DNA of 5,347 nucleotides from Acidobacteriaceae bacterium. GTDB taxonomy: Bacteria; Acidobacteriota; Terriglobia; Terriglobales; Acidobacteriaceae. Below are positions 1 to 5,347 of this stretch, in pieces (the stretch's first letter is position 1; each line of letters starts with the position of its first letter). The position numbers and the translations under genes were made by a program. Where the stretch lies: NCBI GenBank assembly GCA_003165455.1, contig PLUJ01000100.1:1-5347 (forward strand). The letters are read 5' to 3'. The notes below the pieces were generated by a model. That model did not search any database. It was not told the origin of the DNA and worked only from the letters and a program-made list of their open reading frames with translations.

Positions 1-112
1 GCACGATCGAGACAATTCCCCAAGCAATGCCGAACATGGTTAGAAAAGAGCGCAGCTTGTGTCCCCACAAGGTTCGCAGCGTTTGACCGAAGATGTCGAA
101 GAGAAGGCGCAT
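1..112 (-). CDS. ABC transporter permease (MacB-like), N-terminal fragment
   Basis: This is the first 37 codons of a gene that continues beyond the left edge. Read on the minus strand, the protein begins MRLLFDIFGQTLRTLWGHKL and continues into RSFLTMFGIAWGIVSIV. A short amphipathic lead with basic residues followed by the first hydrophobic helix (about residues 21-37) is the usual start of MacB/FtsX-type permeases of macrolide or lipoprotein export ABC systems, which are numerous in Acidobacteriota. Such permeases sit in the inner membrane, work with a cytoplasmic ATPase and normally carry a large periplasmic domain, none of which is in view. The ATG at 112 fits the family start. No strong Shine-Dalgarno sequence precedes it. 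The substrate cannot be told. The family call is fairly secure from the N-terminus alone. Confidence 0.75.
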   Translation of the reverse strand, partial: MRLLFDIFGQTLRTLWGHKLRSFLTMFGIAWGIVSIV

Positions 113-120
113 TCTAACTG

Positions 121-126
121 ATTATA
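121..126 (-). promoter_or_regulatory. Possible -10 box for the ABC permease gene
   Basis: The minus strand reads TATAAT here, a perfect sigma-70 -10 hexamer. No TTGACA-like hexamer sits 16-18 bases upstream. The box ends only 8 bases before the ATG at 112, so a start about 7 bases downstream would give an almost leaderless transcript. It may be a chance match in an AT-rich divergent gap. Confidence 0.3.
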
Positions 127-251
127 CGTTTCGTGGATCAAATCCTCGCCTGGCCAGAGTGGCTCTTTACCTGCATACAGCAAGAATCTTTTCATTTTAA
201 TTGAACAAAATTATTTCGCTCTCCCGCAGAACTCGGCTATTCTCTAGCGGG

Positions 252-1505
252 ATGTCCACGCTGCCTCTTTCCGAGCTTCTCGGCGCCACGGTGTATGAGC
301 CGTCAGGCGCGGCAACCGGCCGCGTGCGCGAGGTCACGCTGGCTCCGCAGGAAGACCGCACACGCATTGCTTCGCTCATCGTTAAGACCAAATCTGGCGA
401 CCGTGTTCTAGCCTTTTCAGCAATCTCGGCTATCGATACCAGCATTCACGCATCGACAAATTCGACCGATTGGCCAGCCGCTAACGGTTCAGAAGGGCTA
501 TTTCTTCTGGAACGCGATCTTCTTGACCAGCAGGTGATCGACATCAACGGTCGCAAGGTGGTGCGGGTAAACGATGTCGAACTTCAGATTGAGTCTGTGG
601 TTGAAGCCGGGCAGACTCATGCGATTTTGCGGGTTACATCGGTTGACATTGGCACACGGGGCGCAATCCGGCGACTCTTACAGGGGATTGCCCCGCGCAC
701 TGCCATCCATGCCATGCTCCAGCGAATTCGTCCCCATACCATTCCCTGGAGCTTCATCGATCTGATCGAGACGGATCCGGCACGCCAAATCAAGCTTAAG
801 ATTTCTCACGATGGGCTGGCCAAGCTGCACCCTGCGGACATCGCCGATATTGTAGAAGACCTTGCCCCCGACGAGCGCGAGGCGGTCTTTCGTACTCTGG
901 ATGAAGACGTTGCCGCAGAAACTCTGGAGGAAGTCGAACCCGGCATCCAGAAGTCCATTGTCGAATCCATGGACTCCGAGCGAGCGGCGGGCATTGTGGA
1001 GGAGATGGATCCGGACGCAGCGGCGGATCTGCTCGCCGACCTCTCCTCCGATCACACGGAACAAATCCTGGTTCAGATGGAACCTGGGGCCAGCCAGGAA
1101 ATGGCGGAACTGCTCGAGCATCGGGAAGAGACCGCTGCAGGCCGCATGACCACGGATTTTCTGGCGCTGCCCGTCACCGCCACCGTGGAGAATGCCGTCG
1201 GCGTGCTCCGCGAATTCGAAGGCGGAGTGGAAACCGTAGGAACTATCTATCTGGTTGACTCCCAAGGCACCCTCGCCGGCGCTGTTCCTCTAGCTAAACT
1301 GGTTCTTGCGTCCTCTGACGCTCCCATACTTTCGATGACCTCCGAGCCGCTTATCTCGACGCATGAAACCACCAGCGACAACGAAGTCGCCGAGCTTTTC
1401 GACAAATACAATCTAGTCACCCTTCCTGTGATTGACGAACAGAACAAGCTCGTCGGCGTTATCACTTCCGATGACGTTATCGCAATGCTGCGCTCCAAGT
1501 TGTAA
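252..1505 (+). CDS. Soluble PRC-barrel / MgtE_N / CBS-pair protein
   Basis: The product is a 417-residue cytoplasmic protein with no signal peptide or membrane helix. Visible parts in order are: a PRC-barrel-like region at about 4-62 (LGATVYEPSGAATGRVREV is typical), a second PRC-like stretch at about 83-130 (DINGRKVVRVNDVEL), an MgtE_N-type acidic helical superhelix at about 185-290 (HPADIADIVEDL, then repeats with D/E-rich turns such as EEMDPDAAADLLADL), and two CBS motifs at about 297-352 and 360-416 (LVTLPVIDEQNKLVGVITSDD). In MgtE channels the same N and CBS domains sense Mg2+ and gate a membrane domain; that membrane domain is absent here. From memory, relatives in Acidobacteriota often sit beside an NRAMP metal transporter, but none is present. 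A regulatory or metal-sensing role is inferred. I chose ATG 252 over TTG 201, which would add 17 residues outside the PRC homology and has no ribosome site. The site before 252 is also weak (only a G-run). Confidence 0.85.
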   Translation: MSTLPLSELLGATVYEPSGAATGRVREVTLAPQEDRTRIASLIVKTKSGDRVLAFSAISAIDTSIHASTNSTDWPAANGSEGLFLLERDLLDQQVIDINGRKVVRVNDVELQIESVVEAGQTHAILRVTSVDIGTRGAIRRLLQGIAPRTAIHAMLQRIRPHTIPWSFIDLIETDPARQIKLKISHDGLAKLHPADIADIVEDLAPDEREAVFRTLDEDVAAETLEEVEPGIQKSIVESMDSERAAGIVEEMDPDAAADLLADLSSDHTEQILVQMEPGASQEMAELLEHREETAAGRMTTDFLALPVTATVENAVGVLREFEGGVETVGTIYLVDSQGTLAGAVPLAKLVLASSDAPILSMTSEPLISTHETTSDNEVAELFDKYNLVTLPVIDEQNKLVGVITSDDVIAMLRSKL

Positions 1506-1614
1506 CTTCACTTGTCCGGCAACCTTCTGAAATAGTCTGGAATCCAAGCGTAGCGCAGTGAGTGGGCCAGCCGCAGCAATTCGCTAGCGTCGACCTGTTC
1601 AGTTTGCAGATGGT

Positions 1615-1648
1615 TCCGCCTGTAGCTTTCAGGCGGATTCCTTCCGCC
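1615..1648 (+). promoter_or_regulatory. Two mutually exclusive hairpins upstream of the sigma gene
   Basis: TCCGCCTG (1615-1622) pairs perfectly with CAGGCGGA (1630-1637) around a 7-base loop. The shared segment GGCGGA (1632-1637) can instead pair with TCCGCC (1643-1648) around a 5-base loop. Both stems are perfect and G+C rich but cannot coexist. They lie 18-51 bases before the Shine-Dalgarno sequence of the sigma gene. No U-tract follows, so neither is a classical terminator. A regulatory leader function is inference only. Confidence 0.4.
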
Positions 1649-1665
1649 GCGTTAGGGGAATGGGC

Positions 1666-1671
1666 AGGAGG
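1666..1671 (+). promoter_or_regulatory. Strong ribosome binding site fixing the sigma factor start
   Basis: A perfect AGGAGG lies 7 bases before the ATG at 1679. It decides against the upstream GTG at 1562 and the in-frame ATG at 1610, neither of which has a comparable site. The 39 extra residues those starts could add do not resemble a sigma factor. Confidence 0.85.
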
Positions 1672-1678
1672 CCATCGG

Positions 1679-2308
1679 ATGTCTACGAACCTTTCGAGCA
1701 ACACCCTCAACGAAAGCTATCCTTCGCAATCGCTGAATCCGCAGCCTCCGCCTCTTGATTCCGATTTATGGGGGCGACTAAAACTTGGCGACGAGCGGGC
1801 TGTTGCAGATTTGTACGACCGCTATGCGCACCTAATCTATAATGTCGCTCACCAAGTCTTGCGAGACCATGCGACATCGGAAGATGTTCTTCAAGAGGTG
1901 TTTTTCCAGCTCTGGCGTGTACCTGACGCCTTCGATCCTGCAAAGGGCAGCCTGAAGGCATGGCTCACCGTAGTCTCGCGGCGACGGGCCATTGATCGTC
2001 TGCGGGGACGCAAAGCGGAAATGGACGTAGCCGATCTCGTTGTGTCAGTCGATGCAAAGCAATTGGTTGATGCATCCCTGGAACAAATTGCAAGCAAAGT
2101 CAGAGTGGTTCTGGCTGATATGCCGCCGAAATCGCGTGTTACGTTCGAATTAGCTTATATGCACGGATTAACCCACACTGAGATTAGCGAGCGTTTGGGG
2201 GAGCCTCTTGGAACTACAAAATCTCGTATCCGGCAAGCGCTAACATTTATTCGCAAGCGACTCGGCTGCAACCAGGCAAACGCGAGCAGCGACGGCCATG
2301 TTCGATAA
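1679..2308 (+). CDS. ECF-family RNA polymerase sigma factor (sigma-70 family)
   Basis: This is a 209-residue extracytoplasmic-function sigma factor of the SigK/RpoE type, which directs RNA polymerase to a stress- or signal-specific promoter set. A polar, probably disordered lead (1-28) is followed by sigma region 2 at about 33-112: ALYDRYAHLIYNVAHQVL, then SEDVLQEVFFQLW (67-79, the core-binding 2.2 helix), then GSLKAWLTVVSRRRAIDRLR (90-109, -10 recognition and melting). A variable linker leads to region 4 at about 146-195, with MPPKSR and the helix-turn-helix LTHTEISERLGEPLGTTKSR (164-183) that reads the -35 element. Regions 1.2 and 3 are absent, as expected for the class. The start at 1679 is set by AGGAGG. 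The stop overlaps the next gene by 11 bases, which ties it to the adjacent anti-sigma factor. No convincing ECF-type autoregulatory promoter was found in the 173-base gap upstream. The exact ECF group cannot be assigned by eye. Confidence 0.93.
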   Translation: MSTNLSSNTLNESYPSQSLNPQPPPLDSDLWGRLKLGDERAVADLYDRYAHLIYNVAHQVLRDHATSEDVLQEVFFQLWRVPDAFDPAKGSLKAWLTVVSRRRAIDRLRGRKAEMDVADLVVSVDAKQLVDASLEQIASKVRVVLADMPPKSRVTFELAYMHGLTHTEISERLGEPLGTTKSRIRQALTFIRKRLGCNQANASSDGHVR

Positions 2309-3125
2309 ACCCCACCGAATCTCTACGGACGAAATCGCGGAACAGGCAACGTTGTACTGTTTGGGCGATTTTTCCCCGGAGGAACGAAAAAGGTATGAGG
2401 AACATCTGTCTTCATGCGCTGTCTGCCGAGCTGCGGTTGAGGACTCGTCTGCCGTTATTGCGGAAATTGCTCTAGCGGATCCAAGAGAGCCTTCAAAAGA
2501 AGCACGAACGGCCTTTCTGAACCGAGTACATAACGAAAAGATTAAAGGAAGGCTTTGGGCTAAGCTCATCGGTGTGCTCATCACCCCACAGCTCTCAGCT
2601 CGCCCCAGCCGAAGGAAAAACCGTGTTCAGCTGGGTAAAGCTGTCAAAATGTTGGAAAGTAAGCTTTCCGGGAGTGAACAGGAATTACTGGATGCACTGG
2701 TTCAAGCGGCACTCAAGCTTTGTAATGCTGGAACTGCAGGTTTCAGTGTGCTGTATGAAGATGAACAGGTGTTTCGTTGGGATGCTCTTGCTGGCGCACT
2801 GATGGCCGCAAGGGGCGGAACGACACCACGAACATGGAGTCCCTGCGGCACCACTCTTGATCTAGGCAGGCCTCAGCTATTCTCACATCCCAGCCGCTGC
2901 TTCGAATACTTCAAAGATGCCCCTCAGCCAATATCAGAGGGCTTGGTGGTTCCAGTTTATATTGGAGCAAAACCGCTAGGTACTTTGTGGGTCGCCTCTC
3001 ACGATGACCGTAAGTTCGACAAAGAAGATCTCCAGGTATTGCAAAGCTTCGCCGATTTCTGCGGGACTGCTGTCGGCATAATACGGGAACGACAAGTGAA
3101 GCTAGCTTCCAAAGCGCGGGACTGA
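2298..3125 (+). CDS. Zinc-finger anti-sigma factor fused to a GAF sensor domain
   Basis: The 275-residue product probably binds and inhibits the sigma factor encoded just upstream. Residues 8-60 form an anti-sigma (ZAS/zf-HC2) domain: a helix ending LYCLGDFSPEERKRYEEHL, then the zinc motif H36-x3-C40-x2-C43. The fourth ligand is unclear; C21 and H6 are candidates. A basic linker (about 80-115) has one mildly hydrophobic patch, LIGVLI, too short for a membrane helix. Residues 120-268 read as a GAF domain: helix ELLDALVQAALKLC, strand AGFSVLYEDE, FRWDALAGAL, the loop GGTTPRTWSPCG (173-184), LVVPVYIGAKPLGTLWVASHD (216-236; quoted for position), and a closing helix from about 241. The gene has no strong ribosome site and overlaps the sigma gene by 11 bases, suggesting translational coupling. 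Unlike RskA/RseA types it has no membrane anchor; unlike ChrR it has GAF, not cupin. Seven cysteines (21, 40, 43, 142, 183, 201, 255) leave redox or ligand sensing open. The ligand is unknown. Confidence 0.85.
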   Translation: MFDKPHRISTDEIAEQATLYCLGDFSPEERKRYEEHLSSCAVCRAAVEDSSAVIAEIALADPREPSKEARTAFLNRVHNEKIKGRLWAKLIGVLITPQLSARPSRRKNRVQLGKAVKMLESKLSGSEQELLDALVQAALKLCNAGTAGFSVLYEDEQVFRWDALAGALMAARGGTTPRTWSPCGTTLDLGRPQLFSHPSRCFEYFKDAPQPISEGLVVPVYIGAKPLGTLWVASHDDRKFDKEDLQVLQSFADFCGTAVGIIRERQVKLASKARD

Positions 3126-3146
3126 TCGGGCAGCGGTCAGTCGCGC
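3114..3146 (+). other. Stem-loop across the 3' end of the sigma/anti-sigma operon
   Basis: GACTGATC (3120-3127) pairs with GGTCAGTC (3135-3142) with a single G-U wobble. One more G-C pair inside leaves a 5-base loop (3129-3133). GCGC (3114-3117) can extend the stem with GCGC (3143-3146) across a 2-base bulge. The stop codon of the anti-sigma gene (3123-3125) lies in the left arm. There is no downstream T-run, so this is not a standard intrinsic terminator. It may stabilise the 3' end or act as a pause or processing site. Confidence 0.45.
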
Positions 3147-3179
3147 AGCAAGATTCTCCGCCAATCGGATGTTTACCTC

Positions 3180-3219
3180 GGGCTTCTCGGTATAATCATC
3201 CGTTGCCTGGAGAAAGCCC
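3180..3219 (+). promoter_or_regulatory. Inverted repeat flanking the -10 box and covering the ubiD ribosome site
   Basis: GGGCTTCTC (3180-3188) is complementary to GAGAAAGCCC (3210-3219), giving nine pairs with one bulged A at 3213. The 21-base loop holds TATAAT (3191-3196), and the right arm overlaps the Shine-Dalgarno GGAGA (3209-3213). RNA read through from upstream could fold and hide the ribosome site. RNA started at the internal promoter would lack the left arm. The function is inferred. Confidence 0.4.
3191..3196 (+). promoter_or_regulatory. Likely -10 box for the ubiD-family gene
   Basis: A perfect TATAAT lies 25 bases before the TTG start. Transcription would begin near 3203, leaving a leader of about 20 bases that contains the GGAGA ribosome site. 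No good -35 hexamer is seen at 16-18 bases; TTTACC at 3172-3177 is too close (13-base spacer). This is a moderate call resting on the -10 match and its position. Confidence 0.45.
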
Positions 3220-3221
3220 CT

Positions 3222-4778
3222 TTGCCTTTCGACGACCTTCGCCAATGGATCTCCGCTCTTGACCGGGCTGGCGAACTAAAACGCATCCACACTGAAGCCG
3301 ATCCTGTATTGGAAATTGCCGAAATTACCGATCGAGTCAGCAAGCTAAAAACAGGGAAGGCTGGCGGCCCCGCTCTGCTTTTTCAAAACGTTAAGGGACA
3401 TCCAGGCTCGCAGGTCCTTATCAACCAGTTCGGATCCGAAGCCCGCATGAAGATGGCTCTCGGCGTTTCTTCTTTTGATGAATTTGGCGAACGCATCCGT
3501 GTGTTCATGGACCTCAAGTCTCCTCAAGGTTTCCTGGATAAGCTGAAGATGTTGCCGTTGCTTACGGAAGCCGGGAAGTTCTTTCCGAAAACCGTCTCCA
3601 CTGGACCTTGCAAAGAGGTTATTAAACGAGACAACTTTTCACTGCTGGACTTCCCGATCCTCCAATGCTGGCCGCAAGATGCTGGACGCTTCATCACCCT
3701 GCCTTGTGTAGTAACTCGCGATCCGGCCTCTGGTAAACGCAATGTAGGCATGTATCGCATGCAGGTTTTTGACGCCACGACAACAGGCGCTCATTGGCAA
3801 CGGCAGAAGGTAGCCGCGGAACATGCCCGCCAGCGCGTGCGCTCTGCAGCCGAAAATAAGTCAGCGGCGGTGGATATCATGGCCCGAAGCTCGGGCGGTT
3901 CCATGCGCGCGGAAGGCGGTCATTCCTCCGGTAAAATGGAGGTCGCCGTGGCCATCGGCACCGACCCGGCCGTGACTTTCTCGGCGATCGTACCGGCTCC
4001 TCCGGATATCGAGGAATATTTGATCGCCGGATTTCTGCGCGCTTCGCCAGTTGAGCTGGTGAAGTGCGAAACTGTCGATCTCGAAGTTCCCGCCACCAGT
4101 GAAATTGTTCTGGAAGGCTATGTGAATCTCGATGAACTGCGAACCGAAGGCCCGTTCGGCGATCACACCGGCTTCTACTCGCTTGCGGACCTTTATCCGG
4201 TTTTCCACGTAACCTGCATCACCCACAGGAAAAATCCGATTTATGCGACCACCATTGTTGGCAAACCTCCCATGGAGGACGCCTACATGGGCAAAGCGGT
4301 CGAGCGAGTTTTTCTGCCTTTGATGCGCCTGACGATTCCGGAATTGATCGATATCAATCTTCCGATCGAAGGCGTCTTCCACAATCTGATGATCGTATCG
4401 ATCCGCAAATCCTATCCCGGGCAGGCGCGCAAAGTGATGAACGCGATCTGGTCGCTCGGCCAAGCCATGTTCACCAAATGCATCATCGTCGTTGACGAAG
4501 ATGTGGATGTGCAGGAGCTAGGCGAGGTCACACTCAAAGTGCTCAACCACATCGATCCCGAGCGGGATATCCAGTTCACTCTCGGGCCGATTGATTCGCT
4601 CGACCACGCCTCGCGTCTCGCTAACTACGGCTCTAAGATGGGGATCGATGCTACTCGAAAGTGGCCTACCGAAGGCTTTACGAGACCCTGGCCAGATGAG
4701 ATCGTGATGGACAAGAAAACCAAATCCTTAGTCGACAGCAAGTGGAAAGCGCTGGCCAAGGAACTGGGCATCGATTGA
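3222..4778 (+). CDS. UbiD-family prenylated-FMN-dependent decarboxylase
   Basis: This 518-residue cytoplasmic enzyme belongs to the UbiD family, which reversibly decarboxylates aromatic or alpha,beta-unsaturated acids using prenylated FMN, Mn2+ and K+; the cofactor is made by a UbiX partner not in this window. The family N-terminus PFDDLRQWISALDRAGELKR supports the TTG start, which has GGAGA 8 bases upstream. Visible landmarks: RNVGMYRMQ (173-181) with the cofactor/metal residues N174 and R179; TTGAHWQ (187-193); PDIEEYLIAGFLR (261-273) with an acidic metal-ligand candidate; CETVDLEVPATSEIVLEG (282-299) with the catalytic glutamate pair E294/E298; and EGPFGDHTGFY (309-319). The remainder matches the oligomerising C-terminal part. 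Two oddities: where many bacterial members read HWQxHK this one has HWQRQK (Q195), and about 25 extra residues lie between 203 and 237. The substrate is not determinable; quinone biosynthesis (UbiD or futalosine-pathway-like) is possible, as is another aromatic acid. Confidence 0.92.
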   Translation: MPFDDLRQWISALDRAGELKRIHTEADPVLEIAEITDRVSKLKTGKAGGPALLFQNVKGHPGSQVLINQFGSEARMKMALGVSSFDEFGERIRVFMDLKSPQGFLDKLKMLPLLTEAGKFFPKTVSTGPCKEVIKRDNFSLLDFPILQCWPQDAGRFITLPCVVTRDPASGKRNVGMYRMQVFDATTTGAHWQRQKVAAEHARQRVRSAAENKSAAVDIMARSSGGSMRAEGGHSSGKMEVAVAIGTDPAVTFSAIVPAPPDIEEYLIAGFLRASPVELVKCETVDLEVPATSEIVLEGYVNLDELRTEGPFGDHTGFYSLADLYPVFHVTCITHRKNPIYATTIVGKPPMEDAYMGKAVERVFLPLMRLTIPELIDINLPIEGVFHNLMIVSIRKSYPGQARKVMNAIWSLGQAMFTKCIIVVDEDVDVQELGEVTLKVLNHIDPERDIQFTLGPIDSLDHASRLANYGSKMGIDATRKWPTEGFTRPWPDEIVMDKKTKSLVDSKWKALAKELGID

Positions 4779-4799
4779 GGCGTTCAGGATGCTGGATGC

Positions 4800-5347
4800 C
4801 TAATCGTAATATTCGAGCCCGAGGTGAGTAATCAATTCCTCGCCCTTCAAGTAGCGAAGAGTGTTTTTCAACTTCATCAGCTGAATAAACAGATCATGCT
4901 CTGGATATAGCCCTGGTACTGTCATCGGCGATTTGAAGTAGAAGCTTAACCACTCCTGAATTCCCAAGCCGCGAAGTTCCGAGCAACGCTTCGCCAGATC
5001 CATTAGCAGAACGAGATCGAGAACGATCGGCGCAGCCAGGATCGAGTCGCGGCAGAGGAAATCCACCTTGATCTGCATTGGATATCCGAGCCATCCGAAA
5101 ATATCGATATTGTCCCAACCTTCTTTGTTGTCACCCCGCGGCGGGTAATAATTGATTCGTACTTTGTGGTACATATCACCGTACAGTTCAGGATAAAGAT
5201 CGGGCTGCAGGATGTGTTCGAGAACGGAGAGTTTTGATTCCTCCTTGGTTTTAAAAGACCCTGGATCGTCCAATACTTCGCCGTCGCGATTCCCCAAAAT
5301 ATTCGTCGAGAACCAGCCATTCAAGCCCAGCATGCGTGCCTTAAAGC
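4800..5347 (-). CDS. Inositol-3-phosphate synthase, C-terminal part
   Basis: The minus-strand frame is open to the right edge and ends at TAG (4800-4802), giving 181 complete codons of the C-terminal part. The enzyme converts glucose 6-phosphate to 1D-myo-inositol 3-phosphate with NAD+, the first step of inositol synthesis. It reads FKARMLGLNGWFSTNILGN, RDGEVLDDP, FKTKEESK, VRINYYPPRGDNKEGWDN, FGWLGYPMQIKVDFLCRDS, ILAAPIVLDL, SFYFKSPMTVPGLYPEHD and ends LGLEYYD. By comparison with yeast INO1, the lysines in KTKEESK match catalytic K369/K373, the RDS..AAPIVLDL stretch matches the active-site EDS..ATPLIIDL region, and SFYFKSP matches the K489 region. The ATG at 5333 is internal to the family, so it is not the start; the N-terminal NAD-binding half lies outside the window. 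It converges on the ubiD-family gene with 21 bases between stops, with no clear terminator. The Asn/Gly-rich, long-form sequence resembles the large synthases of Acidobacteriota and Bacteroidota rather than the short actinobacterial kind. Confidence 0.93.
   Translation of the reverse strand, partial: FKARMLGLNGWFSTNILGNRDGEVLDDPGSFKTKEESKLSVLEHILQPDLYPELYGDMYHKVRINYYPPRGDNKEGWDNIDIFGWLGYPMQIKVDFLCRDSILAAPIVLDLVLLMDLAKRCSELRGLGIQEWLSFYFKSPMTVPGLYPEHDLFIQLMKLKNTLRYLKGEELITHLGLEYYD

Noticed and set aside
148..170. A GCCAGAGTGGCTC stretch reminiscent of a tRNA D-arm
   Set aside because: No acceptor, anticodon or T-arm can be drawn around it; the stem is only 4 bp.
678..1265. A 195-codon open frame on the minus strand inside the PRC/MgtE_N/CBS gene
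   Set aside because: The plus-strand protein has clear domains throughout; the antisense translation has no recognisable motif and is a shadow of G+C-rich third positions.
1506..1560. An ECF-type autoregulatory promoter (CAACC followed by GTCT)
   Set aside because: The spacing between the AAC and GTC elements is only 11 bases, far shorter than the usual 15-17.
1562..1678. N-terminal extension of the sigma factor from GTG 1562
   Set aside because: The added 39 residues are not sigma-like, include the hairpin region, and lack a ribosome site; ATG 1679 has a perfect AGGAGG.
2572..2802. A 76-codon plus-strand frame inside the anti-sigma gene, suggestive of a frameshift
   Set aside because: The main frame stays coherent from zinc motif through GAF domain, so no frameshift is needed.
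3861..4463. A 200-codon minus-strand open frame inside the ubiD-family gene
   Set aside because: The translation is low-complexity in His/Arg/Phe with no family resemblance, and it lies opposite strongly conserved UbiD sequence.
4767..4800. GGCATC/GATGCC inverted repeat across the two convergent stop codons as a bidirectional terminator
   Set aside because: Only six pairs with a 22-base loop and no T-run on either side; too weak to call.

Overview
The window looks like chromosomal DNA of an Acidobacteriota (Terriglobia-like) bacterium. This rests on remembered family resemblance, not on a search. The MacB-like permease start, the soluble PRC/MgtE-N/CBS protein, the UbiD paralogue and the long myo-inositol-phosphate synthase all read like acidobacterial proteins. 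Base composition is moderate, and there is no sign of phage, insertion sequence, CRISPR array, tRNA or rRNA.

Layout from left to right: (1) the first 112 bases, minus strand, are the N-terminus of a MacB-type ABC permease running off the left edge. (2) After a divergent gap comes a plus-strand gene (252-1505) for a soluble protein with PRC-barrel, MgtE_N and paired CBS domains but no membrane channel. (3) A 173-base gap with two mutually exclusive hairpins leads to a two-gene unit with overlapping ends: an ECF sigma factor (1679-2308) and a partner (2298-3125). The partner joins a zinc-finger anti-sigma domain to a C-terminal GAF sensor domain and has no membrane segment. (4) A 96-base gap holds a stem-loop over the end of the operon and a TATAAT box. 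The box lies in the loop of a second stem whose right arm covers the ribosome binding site of the next gene. (5) A UbiD-family decarboxylase starts at a TTG codon (3222-4778). (6) Convergent to it, with only 21 bases between the stops, is the C-terminal part of inositol-3-phosphate synthase (minus strand, off the right edge).

The genes do not form one pathway. The most distinctive unit is the sigma/anti-sigma pair. The anti-sigma factor appears to be a cytoplasmic one-component switch in which a GAF domain, not a periplasmic or cupin sensor, would control sigma release. The UbiD gene follows on the same strand but has its own likely promoter and start signals, so it is probably a separate unit, possibly insulated from read-through by RNA structure. 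UbiD could serve quinone biosynthesis or another prenylated-FMN-dependent decarboxylation, and the inositol synthase would feed inositol lipid or solute synthesis.
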